Positions 1 through 6,725 of a DNA stretch of 8,172 nt are shown here, in pieces (the first letter of the stretch is position 1; every line of letters begins with the position of its first letter). Source of the DNA: Pseudomonadota bacterium (GTDB lineage: Bacteria; Pseudomonadota; Gammaproteobacteria; Burkholderiales; SCOH01). Below the pieces are notes generated by a model. It was not told where the DNA came from. It saw only the letters and a program-made list of their open reading frames with translations, and did not search any database. Where the stretch lies: positions 1-8,172 of the forward strand of contig JAUPTR010000171.1 in the NCBI GenBank assembly GCA_030917985.1, in the 5' to 3' direction. The translations under genes were made by a program, and so were the position numbers.

Positions 1-125
1 ACGGCCAGTGGCTGGCCGGGCCGGTGCCGGATGTGATCCATGCACAATCGCTGCAACAATGCCTGAATCAGACATTTGCCCCCTTACAACACGCTGGCCG
101 AACTTGGTGGCTGGCACAGGAATAA
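1..125 (+). CDS. C-terminal end of an upstream gene, possibly a BtuD-like ABC transporter ATPase (partial)
   Basis: The frame beginning at base 3 is open for 40 codons and stops at TAA 123-125, one base before the cobT start. The readable peptide includes GQWLAGPVPDVI, then LQQCLNQTF, and ends GRTWWLAQE. The pattern 'G-x-hydrophobic-LA-G-x-x-x-DV(I/L), about 6 residues, L-x-x-x-F/Y' resembles the C-terminal tail of FecE/BtuD-type iron-siderophore and vitamin B12 ABC ATPases, where the last beta hairpin is followed by a short helix. A btuD would make sense beside btuF further down the operon. None of the diagnostic ATPase motifs (Walker A, signature, Walker B) lie inside the window, so the identity is an inference from tail shape and context. 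Another upstream cobalamin gene is possible. The tight spacing to cobT indicates co-transcription. Confidence 0.45.
   Translation, partial: GQWLAGPVPDVIHAQSLQQCLNQTFAPLQHAGRTWWLAQE
118..121 (+). promoter_or_regulatory. Ribosome binding site that fixes the cobT start
   Basis: AGGA lies 5 nt before ATG 127-129. This favours the 127 start over the in-frame ATG at 76, which would overlap the upstream gene by 50 nt and add 17 residues unlike the family's N terminus. Confidence 0.6.
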
Positions 126-126
126 T

Positions 127-1182
127 ATGCCCGACATCCACACCGAATTCCTTGTTTCCCCGCTCGAACGCACGCTGGAAGCGGCACTGCGCGACAAGCT
201 GGATCGCAAGACCAAGCCGCTGGGCAGCCTCGGCCAGCTGGAGCAACTGGCACTGCAAATCGGCCTGATCCAGCAACGGCTGGACCCGCAGATCAAGGCA
301 CCGACCATGCTGGTGTTTGCCGCCGACCATGGTCTGGCCGAAGCCGGCGTCAGCCCTTTTCCGCAGGCAGTCACCGCGCAGATGGTGCTGAATTTTCTCA
401 ATGGCGGCGCCGCGATCAACGTCTTGTGCCGCACGCACGGGCTGACGCTGCAGGTGGTGGATGCCGGCGTCAATGCCGACTTGCCAAGCCACCCCGATCT
501 GTTGTCGCGACCACAAGGGCGCGGCACCGCCAATATGCTGCAGCAGCCGGCAATGACACACGCACAGGCCGAAGCCGCCATACGTGCCGGCGCAGCCGTG
601 GTGCGCCAGCATCAGGCCAGTGGCTGCAACCTGATCGGCTTTGGCGAAATGGGCATAGGCAATACCTCGGCAGCGGCGCTGCTGCTGGCGCGGCTGGCCG
701 ATCTACCGATTGCCGACTGTACCGGCCGCGGCACCGGGCTGGACGATGCCGGGCTGCTGCGCAAAATCGACATTCTGCAGCAAGTACTGCAGCGCCATCC
801 CGATGCCTTGTCGCCGCTGGCGGTGCTGGCCACTTTTGGCGGTTTTGAAATCGCCATGATGGTGGGCGCGTATCTGGCCGCAGCCCAAGCGCGCATGACC
901 ATCCTCGTCGACGGTTTCATCACCTCGGCCGCATTGCTGGTGGCCAGCCGCCTGCAGCCGGCAGTGCTCGATTATTGCGTGTTCAGCCACTGTTCGGATG
1001 AATTTGGCCATGCGCTATTGTTGCGGCAACTGGGCGGCACACCGCTGTTGCGGCTGGGCATGCGCCTGGGTGAAGGCAGTGGCGCAGCAACGGCCTATCC
1101 ACTGCTGCAGGCGTCGGTGGCCTTGCTCAACCAGATGGCCTCATTCGAGAGCGCCGGCGTCAGCGAGCGGCAGGACACCTGA
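127..1182 (+). CDS. cobT: Nicotinate-nucleotide--dimethylbenzimidazole phosphoribosyltransferase CobT
   Basis: CobT transfers the phosphoribosyl group of nicotinate mononucleotide to 5,6-dimethylbenzimidazole, giving alpha-ribazole 5'-phosphate, the lower-ligand half of cobalamin. It is cytoplasmic. The 351-residue product is close to the roughly 350-356 residues usual for the family. Visible motifs in order are KTKPLGSLGQLE near residue 30, FAADHG near 65, SPFPQAVTAQMV near 75, VVDAGVNAD near 115, GFGEMGIGNTSAA near 175, CTGRGTGLDDAGL near 200, and the C-terminal GEGSGA. In that last motif Glu316 corresponds to the catalytic base described for Salmonella CobT (Glu317). The start at 127 is chosen for its AGGA and because it follows the upstream stop by one base. 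Its stop shares one base with the cobS start (TGATG), so the two are probably translationally coupled. Nothing looks damaged. Confidence 0.97.
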   Translation: MPDIHTEFLVSPLERTLEAALRDKLDRKTKPLGSLGQLEQLALQIGLIQQRLDPQIKAPTMLVFAADHGLAEAGVSPFPQAVTAQMVLNFLNGGAAINVLCRTHGLTLQVVDAGVNADLPSHPDLLSRPQGRGTANMLQQPAMTHAQAEAAIRAGAAVVRQHQASGCNLIGFGEMGIGNTSAAALLLARLADLPIADCTGRGTGLDDAGLLRKIDILQQVLQRHPDALSPLAVLATFGGFEIAMMVGAYLAAAQARMTILVDGFITSAALLVASRLQPAVLDYCVFSHCSDEFGHALLLRQLGGTPLLRLGMRLGEGSGAATAYPLLQASVALLNQMASFESAGVSERQDT

Positions 1183-1937
1183 TGCTGCGCCAGCAACTGC
1201 GCTATCTGCTATGCGCTATGGGCTTTTTCACCCGTATCCCGCTGCCGGCGTGGGTGGGCTATCAGCACGACGACCTCGACCGCGCCGCGCCCTACTTCCC
1301 GCTTATCGGCCTGCTGGTGGGCGCCATTGCCGTGGGTGCATGGTGGCTGGCCGGGCAGTTCTGGCCGGCACGTATGGCATTGCTGATCAGCCTGATTGTC
1401 ACCGTCTTGATCACCGGTGCGTTTCACGAAGATGGCCTGGCGGACAGTTGTGATGGCTTTGGTGGCGGCTATCAACGCGCCGATGTGCTGCGCATCATGC
1501 ACGATTCGCGCATTGGCAGTTTTGGTGCGATTGCGCTGATCCTGGCGCTGTTGCTGAAGCTGGAAACCCTCGCCACCCTGCCCGCCGCGTGGCTGCCGGT
1601 CGCGCTGCTGGCCGGCCACGCCGCCAGCCGCTGGGCCGCAGTGTCCTTGCTTGCCAGCCTGGATTATGTGCGCCCGGAGGGCAAATCCAAACCGCTGGCC
1701 ACCCGGCTGGGCGGCACCGGCCTGATCCTCGCCAGCCTGTTCGGCGGCCTGCCCCTGCTGGCGCTGCCGCCAGGCACGGCACTGCTGGCGCTGGCCGCCT
1801 TGCTGCTGATGCGCCAATTGCTGGCACGTTATTACCGGCACCGCCTCGGCGGTTATACCGGCGATGCGCTGGGCATGGCGCAGCAAGTATCCGAGCTGGC
1901 TTTCTACCTGGCGTTGAGCGCATGTCTGTCTACCTGA
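1182..1937 (+). CDS. cobS: Adenosylcobinamide-GDP ribazoletransferase (cobalamin synthase) CobS
   Basis: CobS is an integral inner-membrane enzyme. It joins adenosylcobinamide-GDP to alpha-ribazole or its 5'-phosphate, releasing GMP. The 251-residue product has the family's usual size. It opens with the characteristic GFFTRIPLP (residues 14-22). Hydrophobic segments follow at about 40-60, 64-81, 113-130, 135-150, 170-190 and 190-212. The conserved acidic metal-binding stretch EDGLADSCDGFGGG starts at Glu83, with Asp84, Asp88 and Asp91 present, and is followed by MHDSRIGSFG (residues 106-115). The C-terminal part carries GYTGDALGMAQQVSE, also typical. The ATG overlaps the cobT stop by one base, with AGGA (1172-1175) 6 nt upstream. 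The 3' end overlaps cobC by 16 nt. It acts on the products of CobT and CobU, encoded on either side. Confidence 0.97.
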   Translation: MLRQQLRYLLCAMGFFTRIPLPAWVGYQHDDLDRAAPYFPLIGLLVGAIAVGAWWLAGQFWPARMALLISLIVTVLITGAFHEDGLADSCDGFGGGYQRADVLRIMHDSRIGSFGAIALILALLLKLETLATLPAAWLPVALLAGHAASRWAAVSLLASLDYVRPEGKSKPLATRLGGTGLILASLFGGLPLLALPPGTALLALAALLLMRQLLARYYRHRLGGYTGDALGMAQQVSELAFYLALSACLST

Positions 1938-2464
1938 TCCGTCATCCGCAACCAGCCATCGAGCCGGACATCTGTTACGGTCGCAGCGACATCCCGCTGG
2001 CCGGCCCGCTAGAACCGCTGCTGCCGAGCTTGCGTGCACAATTGCCGGCAGACTATCGGCTGGTGAGCAGCCCGCTGCAACGCTGCGCACAACTGGCACA
2101 AGCGCTGCACCCACAACCGCAGTTCGATCCCCGTCTGCAAGAGCTGGATTTCGGGCGCTGGGAGTTGCAACACTGGACGGCGCTCGGCGCGTCAACGCTG
2201 GACAACTGGATTGCCAGCGGCCTGAGCGACGACATACACGGCGGTGAATCGGCGGCAGCGTTTCAGCGGCGCATCTTTCACTGGTGCAGCGAACAAATCG
2301 ACCAGACGCAGCCGCTGGTCGTTATCACCCACGCCGGCGTGATTCGCACCATTCTCGCCAGAATCAACGGCTGGCCGTTGCTGCAGGCGATGAACCACCC
2401 GCTGGAATACGCCAGCATTACCCGTATTGCTCATCAGGACTGGCCACCGTGCGCTCACATCTGA
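1922..2464 (+). CDS. cobC: Alpha-ribazole phosphatase CobC, histidine phosphatase family
   Basis: This 180-residue protein of the histidine (phosphoglycerate mutase-like) phosphatase superfamily most likely removes the 5'-phosphate from alpha-ribazole phosphate or adenosylcobalamin phosphate, the last step of nucleotide loop assembly. The superfamily catalytic set is visible: Arg7-His8 at the N terminus, Arg54 in SSPLQRC, Glu74 in ELDFGRWE, and His137 in ITHAGVIR. The N-terminal motif is RHP rather than the common RHG. The start is set at ATG 1922 because it places YLIRH at the very N terminus. The frame is open far upstream, but that part lies inside cobS and looks like nonsense sequence. 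Only a weak GAG lies before this ATG, so translation probably depends on ribosomes finishing cobS (16 nt overlap). The function is inferred from position between cobS and cobU, because the superfamily alone is not substrate-specific. Confidence 0.88.
   Translation: MSVYLIRHPQPAIEPDICYGRSDIPLAGPLEPLLPSLRAQLPADYRLVSSPLQRCAQLAQALHPQPQFDPRLQELDFGRWELQHWTALGASTLDNWIASGLSDDIHGGESAAAFQRRIFHWCSEQIDQTQPLVVITHAGVIRTILARINGWPLLQAMNHPLEYASITRIAHQDWPPCAHI
2436..2439 (+). promoter_or_regulatory. Ribosome binding site supporting the GTG start of cobU
   Basis: AGGA lies inside the end of cobC, 9 nt before GTG 2449-2451. It supports this non-ATG start. The nearest in-frame ATG, at 2284, would add 55 residues that do not resemble CobU. 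Confidence 0.55.
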
Positions 2465-2997
2465 TCCTCGGTGGCGCCCGCAGTGGCAAAAGCCGTTACG
2501 CCGAACAACTGGCGCAGGCCAGCGGCCTGCCAGTGACAGTGCTGGTTACCGCGCATGCGGGTGATACGGAAATGGCCGAACGCATTCGTCAACACCAGCA
2601 ACAACGCCCGCGCCACTGGCACGTGCTGGAGACACCGCTGGCGCTGGCCGCAACGCTGCAAGCCGAGGCCACCCCCGAACGCCTGCTGCTGGTGGACTGC
2701 CTGACGTTGTGGCTGAGCAATCTGCTGCTGAACGGACAGCAAGGCGACCTGGACAAGGGGCCGATTGTGTTGAGCCAACCATTCCGGCAACAACGCCAGG
2801 CACTGCTCGATACCCTGCCAAACCTGCCGGGCAAAATCATCCTGATCAGCAACGAAGTCGGCATGGGTATCGTGCCGATGGGTGCGCTGGCGCGCTGTTT
2901 TGCCGACGAGGCGGGGCGACTGAACCAGGCTGTGGCTGCAATCAGCCAGCAGGTAACGCTGGTAGTGGCAGGCCTGCCGCTCAAACTGAAAGGCTAA
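2449..2997 (+). CDS. cobU: Adenosylcobinamide kinase / adenosylcobinamide-phosphate guanylyltransferase CobU
   Basis: CobU is a bifunctional cytoplasmic enzyme. It phosphorylates adenosylcobinamide and then transfers GMP to it, giving the adenosylcobinamide-GDP that CobS uses. With the GTG start the product has 182 residues, matching the roughly 180 of the family, and begins MRSHLILGGARSGKS. Gly8-Ser15 form the Walker A loop at the expected N-terminal place. His49 in ERIRQHQQQRP aligns with the guanylylated histidine of Salmonella CobU (His46). VDCLTLWLSNLL forms the Walker B-like strand, and NEVGMGIVP is the strongly conserved family signature, followed by GRLNQ and VVAGLPLKLKG at the end. 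The gene overlaps cobC by 16 nt, the same overlap as cobS-cobC, and ends 3 nt before btuF. The name cobP is used for the same enzyme in Pseudomonas nomenclature. Confidence 0.96.
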   Translation: MRSHLILGGARSGKSRYAEQLAQASGLPVTVLVTAHAGDTEMAERIRQHQQQRPRHWHVLETPLALAATLQAEATPERLLLVDCLTLWLSNLLLNGQQGDLDKGPIVLSQPFRQQRQALLDTLPNLPGKIILISNEVGMGIVPMGALARCFADEAGRLNQAVAAISQQVTLVVAGLPLKLKG

Positions 2998-3000
2998 GCA

Positions 3001-3888
3001 ATGAAACTGCATTATCTGAAGCTGGCGCTGCTCGCCTTGCCGGGCATTGCGCTGGCTCAGGTCAGCGTGATCGATGACGCCGGGCAAAACGTCAGCCTGC
3101 CGCAGCCCGCACGACGTGTGGTGAGCCTGGCTCCGCACACCACCGAGCTGGTATATGCCGCAGGCGGCGCCAGGCAGATTGTCGGCGCAGTTGAATACAG
3201 CGATTACCCGCCTGAAGCCCGCAAGCTGCCGCGCGTGGGCGACAACCGCGCCTTCGATCTGGAACGCATCATCGCGCTCAAACCCGATCTGCTGGTGGTA
3301 TGGCACTACGGCAATAGCGAACAACAACTGCAGAAGCTGCGGCAACTGGGGATTCCTGTTTTCTACAGCGAGCCACGCAAGCTGGAACAGGTGGCGACTT
3401 CGCTGGAACGACTGGGGCTACTGCTCGGCCAGCAAGCCACCGCCCATCAGGCTGCGAGCCGCTACTGGAGCCAGGTGCAGGCACTGCGCCAGCAGTATCG
3501 TGCAGCGCGGCCGGTAAAAGTGTTTTATCAGGTGTGGGACAAACCGCTGATGACGCTCAACGGCCAACACCTGATCAGCGACGTGCTCCGCCTTTGCGGC
3601 GGCGAAAACCTGTTTGCACGCATGCCGGCGCTGGCACCCACTGTCTCGCTGGAGGCGGTGCTGGCGTCCAGCCCGGAGGCAATTATCAGCGCCGCCGGCG
3701 ACAGCGCAAAACGCGATCCTTTGCAGGCCTGGCGCCATTTCCCCGCGCTGCCAGCAGTGCAACGTGGCAACCTGATCCTGCTCGATGGCGACAAAATGAG
3801 CCGGCTCGGGCCGCGGATTGTCGACGGCGCCAGTGAGTTGTGCCAGAAACTGCAGAAAGTGCGCGAACAAGGCCCCTTGCCGCAATGA
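3001..3888 (+). CDS. btuF: Periplasmic cobalamin/corrinoid-binding protein BtuF
   Basis: This is the substrate-binding component of a BtuCD-type vitamin B12 ABC importer, exported to the periplasm. The 295-residue precursor starts with Lys3 and a hydrophobic run (residues 8-18) ending ALA, so cleavage is predicted after Ala19. The mature part has the two-lobed helical-backbone fold of class III binding proteins: RVVSLAPHTTEL (39-50), YSDYPPEARKLPRVG (66-80), FDLERIIALKPDLLVVW (85-101), a linker helix around 127-170, and LCGGENLF (198-205). Glu88 and Glu218 align with the two glutamates of E. coli BtuF that dock onto the BtuC subunits (inference from remembered alignment). AAAGG (2989-2993) precedes ATG 3001 by 7 nt. 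The gene lies between cobU and cobQ, so corrinoid uptake is co-expressed with assembly. BtuC is not in the window. Confidence 0.93.
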   Translation: MKLHYLKLALLALPGIALAQVSVIDDAGQNVSLPQPARRVVSLAPHTTELVYAAGGARQIVGAVEYSDYPPEARKLPRVGDNRAFDLERIIALKPDLLVVWHYGNSEQQLQKLRQLGIPVFYSEPRKLEQVATSLERLGLLLGQQATAHQAASRYWSQVQALRQQYRAARPVKVFYQVWDKPLMTLNGQHLISDVLRLCGGENLFARMPALAPTVSLEAVLASSPEAIISAAGDSAKRDPLQAWRHFPALPAVQRGNLILLDGDKMSRLGPRIVDGASELCQKLQKVREQGPLPQ

Positions 3889-5342
3889 CGCCGGTTTTTC
3901 CATTTCACACGCTGATGGTGCAAGGCACCACCTCGGATGCCGGTAAATCGACGCTGGTGGCGGGCCTGTGCCGGTTGCTGTCACGCAGCGGACATTCGGT
4001 AGCACCATTCAAGCCGCAGAACATGGCGCTCAACAGCGCAGTCACCATCGACGGCGGCGAAATCGGCCGCGCGCAAGCCTTGCAGGCACTGGCCGCGGGC
4101 GTGCCAGCACACAGTGACATGAATCCGGTGCTGATCAAACCGAGCAGTGATACCGGTGCGCAAATCATCATTCACGGCCGGGTGCGCGGCGATATGGATG
4201 CCAAGGCCTACCACGCTTACAAAAGTATCGCCTTCCCTGCCGTGCTGGCGTCGTATCAGCGCTTGCGCCAGCAATACGCGCACATCGTTGTCGAAGGCGC
4301 CGGCAGCCCGGCAGAAATCAATTTGCGCGACCGCGATATTGCCAATATGGGCTTTGCCGAAGCGGTGGATTGCCCGGTGATTCTGGTCGCCGATATCGAC
4401 CGTGGCGGCGTATTCGCCCACCTCACCGGTACGCTTGACTGCCTGTCGCAGAGTGAACGCAAACGGGTGATTGGCTTCGTCATCAACCGCTTTCGTGGCG
4501 ACATCAGTCTGCTGCAACCGGGGCTGGACTGGCTCGAAGCCAAAACCGGCAAACCGGTGCTGGGTGTGTTGCCGTATCTGCACGGGCTGATGCTGGATGC
4601 CGAAGACGCGATTCAATCCACCCAGCACAGCGACGACAACGCCTTGCGGGTGATCGTGCCGGTGTTGCCACGCATCAGCAATCACACCGATTTTGATGCG
4701 CTGCGCGCGCATCCACAGGTTCATTTGACTTTCATCGGGCCGGGGCAGGCCATCCCCCCTGCCGATCTGATCATTCTACCCGGCAGCAAAAACACCCGCG
4801 CCGACCTCGAATGGCTGCGGCAACAAGGCTGGGAGACGGTGATCCAGCGCCATCTGCGTTATGGCGGCAAGCTGATCGGCATTTGTGGCGGGCTGCAAAT
4901 GCTTGGCGATGCGATTCATGATCCATCTGGTCTGGAAGGTGCGGCCGGCAGCAGCCAGGGTTTGGGCCTGCTGGCAATGCACACAACGCTAGCCGCAAAC
5001 AAACAGCTGCGCGAGGTGAGTGGCCGCTGCAGCTTTGCCAACGCGGCGGTGCGCGGCTACGAAATCCATCTGGGAGAGAGTGAAGGCCCGGCATTTGCCC
5101 ACCCGGCATTTGTTCTGGGCGAACGCCATGAAGGTGCGATCAGCGACGACGGACAGATTCTCGGCACCTATCTGCATGGTCTGTTTGACGCCCCCGAGGC
5201 ATGCCAGGCGCTGCTGCACTGGGCCGGCCAGCCCGGCACACAGGCCGTGGATCTGGACGCGTTACGGGAGCAAAGCCTTGAGCGGCTGGCCGACGCCATG
5301 CAAGCAGTCATGGCGCAATTGCAGCAGCTTGGCTGGCCATAA
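3885..5342 (+). CDS. cobQ: Cobyric acid synthase CobQ (CbiP), glutamine-hydrolysing
   Basis: CobQ uses ATP and glutamine to amidate carboxylates b, d, e and g of adenosylcobyrinic acid a,c-diamide, producing adenosylcobyric acid. The 485-residue product has the family's usual length and two domains. The N-terminal dethiobiotin-synthetase-like ATP domain has P-loop GTTSDAGKS (residues 14-22), FKPQNMALNS, VVEGAGSPAEINLRDRDIANMG and ADIDRGGVF. The C-terminal class I-type glutaminase domain (GATase_3) has LPGSKNTRADLEWLR, nucleophile Cys334 in GICGGLQMLG, and catalytic His431 in GTYLHGLFD. The start is ATG 3885, overlapping the btuF stop by 4 nt (ATGA). A modest AAGG lies 12 nt upstream at 3869-3872. 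An earlier in-frame GTG at 3840 would add 15 residues inside btuF and is less likely. This is the last gene of the operon and the only earlier-pathway step visible here. Confidence 0.97.
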   Translation: MTPVFPFHTLMVQGTTSDAGKSTLVAGLCRLLSRSGHSVAPFKPQNMALNSAVTIDGGEIGRAQALQALAAGVPAHSDMNPVLIKPSSDTGAQIIIHGRVRGDMDAKAYHAYKSIAFPAVLASYQRLRQQYAHIVVEGAGSPAEINLRDRDIANMGFAEAVDCPVILVADIDRGGVFAHLTGTLDCLSQSERKRVIGFVINRFRGDISLLQPGLDWLEAKTGKPVLGVLPYLHGLMLDAEDAIQSTQHSDDNALRVIVPVLPRISNHTDFDALRAHPQVHLTFIGPGQAIPPADLIILPGSKNTRADLEWLRQQGWETVIQRHLRYGGKLIGICGGLQMLGDAIHDPSGLEGAAGSSQGLGLLAMHTTLAANKQLREVSGRCSFANAAVRGYEIHLGESEGPAFAHPAFVLGERHEGAISDDGQILGTYLHGLFDAPEACQALLHWAGQPGTQAVDLDALREQSLERLADAMQAVMAQLQQLGWP

Positions 5343-5345
5343 GCG

Positions 5346-5360
5346 GGCGCCAACCGCGCC
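5346..5360. other. Short GC hairpin in the 20-nt convergent gap
   Basis: GGCGC and GCGCC form a perfect 5-bp stem around a 5-nt CAACC loop, lying between the cobQ stop (5340-5342) and the transporter stop (5363-5365, - strand). No run of T follows it on either strand, so it does not qualify as an intrinsic terminator. It may stabilise the 3' end or be chance in GC-rich DNA. Confidence 0.3.
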
Positions 5361-5362
5361 AC

Positions 5363-6619
5363 TCAACGGCTGACTGCGGGCCTTGGGCCGTGCAGCGTCA
5401 AGGCCAGCAGCGCCGCCAGTGTCAGCAACACCCCGGCCATCAGGAAGGAATAGACATAGCCGCCGGATTGCGCCACCAGCATGGCATTGACGCGCGACAT
5501 CACGAATCCGCCGAGCCCCCAGGCCGTCATCAGACAACCATAACTCATGCCGAATGAGCGCAGGCCCCACCAGGTTTTGGCGTAGGCAGGAAACAAGGCC
5601 AGATTGGTGCCGTAGTTAAAGCCAATGAAGGTGGCACTGAGTACGATCATCAGCGCCGCCGCTCCCTGCGAGCTCACCACCCAGATCGCCAGAAACATGT
5701 TCAGCGCCTGCAAGCCGAGGAAAAACGCCAGCGCCAGACGCCGGCCAATGGCATCCGACACCACACCGGCAATAATGCGGCCGGAGGCATTGCCCACAGC
5801 CATGATCGCCACCGCCACAAACGCCGCCTCACCCATGCTGGCCTTGGCCATGCTGGCGACACTGCCGATCACCATCAGGCCGGCACCCGCACCAACAAAA
5901 TACAGACACCACAATTTCCAGAACTGCGGACTGCGCACTACCTGTGCGGTAGGCAGTTCCGGGTAGGACGGCGCGACATGCGGCCTGGCATCGTGATCAT
6001 CATTAATCTCCGGCGGCACATAGCCGGGTGGCGGATTCACCAGCAGCAACGACAGCAGACTCACCACCAGGAAAAATGCCACGCCAAACCACAACATCGC
6101 CTGCTTTAGACCCACCGTTGCCAGTAACCAGGTGGCCAGCGGCGCGATATAGACCGGTGCCAGACCAAAACCCGCCACCACCAGCCCGGCAATCAAGCCG
6201 GTTTTACCGCCGGGAAACCATTTCAGCGCCGGGGGTGTGGCCGAAGAATAGCCAAAACCGATACCGGCCCCCGCCAACACGCCAAAACCCAGCACCCATA
6301 TGCTGTAGCTGGTGCTTTGCGACACCAGCGACAAGCCCAGACCAACCAGCAGACCACCAATCATCGCTGTCAATCTCGGTCCAAAGCGGTCTTGCACGCG
6401 GCCGGCGAGGATCATCGAAAAGGCAAAACTCAGGCAACACACGGCGTAAGGATCACCGATGGACGAGAGTTGCCAGTCAAAAGCACCGGGCCCGCCCTGC
6501 TCAATGGATTTTTTGATGGCAGCCTGAAAGATGCTCCAGGTATACAAAATCCCCAGAGCCAGATTGATGCCGGTGCCGGCGAAAGTAACCTGCCAGCCAC
6601 GATTCCTGATCGTTTGCAT
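5363..6619 (-). CDS. OFA-family major facilitator transporter (oxalate/formate antiporter-like)
   Basis: This is a 418-residue inner-membrane carrier of the major facilitator superfamily with about twelve hydrophobic segments and a hydrophilic central loop around residues 205-230 (PPPGYVPPEINDDHDARPH). The N-terminal GTGINLALGILYTWSIF (residues 16-32) is characteristic of the OFA group, which includes OxlT and E. coli YhjX. GRVQDRFGPR is the loop 2-3 motif A, and GNASGRIIAGVVSDAIGR is its counterpart in the second half. PPALKWFPGGKTGLIAG near 130 is also typical of OFA members. The substrate cannot be read from sequence. Family members carry oxalate, formate, pyruvate or related small carboxylates, and some are uncharacterised. 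The start at 6617-6619 has a strong GAGGAG 6 nt upstream. It is separated from rpsT upstream by a strong terminator, so it needs its own promoter. No functional link to the cob operon is evident. Confidence 0.9.
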   Translation of the reverse strand: MQTIRNRGWQVTFAGTGINLALGILYTWSIFQAAIKKSIEQGGPGAFDWQLSSIGDPYAVCCLSFAFSMILAGRVQDRFGPRLTAMIGGLLVGLGLSLVSQSTSYSIWVLGFGVLAGAGIGFGYSSATPPALKWFPGGKTGLIAGLVVAGFGLAPVYIAPLATWLLATVGLKQAMLWFGVAFFLVVSLLSLLLVNPPPGYVPPEINDDHDARPHVAPSYPELPTAQVVRSPQFWKLWCLYFVGAGAGLMVIGSVASMAKASMGEAAFVAVAIMAVGNASGRIIAGVVSDAIGRRLALAFFLGLQALNMFLAIWVVSSQGAAALMIVLSATFIGFNYGTNLALFPAYAKTWWGLRSFGMSYGCLMTAWGLGGFVMSRVNAMLVAQSGGYVYSFLMAGVLLTLAALLALTLHGPRPAVSR

Positions 6620-6625
6620 GATGTT

Positions 6626-6631
6626 CTCCTC
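6626..6631 (-). promoter_or_regulatory. Strong ribosome binding site of the OFA transporter
   Basis: On the minus strand GAGGAG precedes the ATG at 6619-6617 with a 6-nt spacer. It is among the best Shine-Dalgarno sequences in the window and confirms the transporter start. Confidence 0.7.
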
Positions 6632-6654
6632 GGAAGTGTGATGTTTTTCTTCCC

Positions 6655-6697
6655 ATTGTCATCAGGCGCGGCAGGCAACACAATCCATCAAGATCAA
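6655..6697 (-). promoter_or_regulatory. Possible FNR/Anr-type site and weak promoter for the OFA transporter
   Basis: Read on the minus strand, 6697-6684 is TTGATCTTGATGGA. It matches the FNR consensus TTGAT-N4-ATCAA at 8 of 10 positions, with a perfect first half and two mismatches in the second. Downstream, GACAAT (6660-6655) could serve as a -10 element (4 of 6). The box centre would then sit about 41-43 bases before the start point, the spacing of class II FNR-activated promoters, and the -35 region (TTGTGT) is poor, as such promoters allow. This is pattern matching on a short stretch and could be chance. Confidence 0.25.
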
Positions 6698-6725
6698 GAA
6701 AAGCGGCTTTTGACAGAATCAGGCA

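Noticed and set aside
76..129. Longer cobT start at ATG 76
   Set aside because: It would overlap the upstream gene by 50 nt and lacks a ribosome binding site. ATG 127 has AGGA at 5 nt and gives the normal family N terminus.
1..130. Cobalamin riboswitch before cobT
   Set aside because: There is only one base between the upstream stop and the cobT start, so there is no room for a leader. Any riboswitch must lie upstream of the window.
1209..2195. 328-codon open frame on the minus strand opposite cobS and cobC
   Set aside because: It is antisense to two genes with clear family motifs. It is Gln/Arg/Ala-rich low-complexity sequence with no recognisable domain, as expected from GC-rich codon bias.
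2455..3345. 296-codon open frame on the minus strand opposite cobU and btuF
   Set aside because: Same reasoning: it spans two well-supported genes, is rich in Gln/His/Arg, and has no motif or Shine-Dalgarno support.
3840..3887. Longer cobQ start at GTG 3840
   Set aside because: The extra 15 residues are translated from within btuF and do not look like CobQ. ATG 3885 gives the usual short lead into the P-loop and an ATGA junction.
3981..4724. 247-codon open frame on the minus strand inside cobQ
   Set aside because: Shadow of the cobQ ATP domain. The composition is unlike a real protein and no domain is recognisable.
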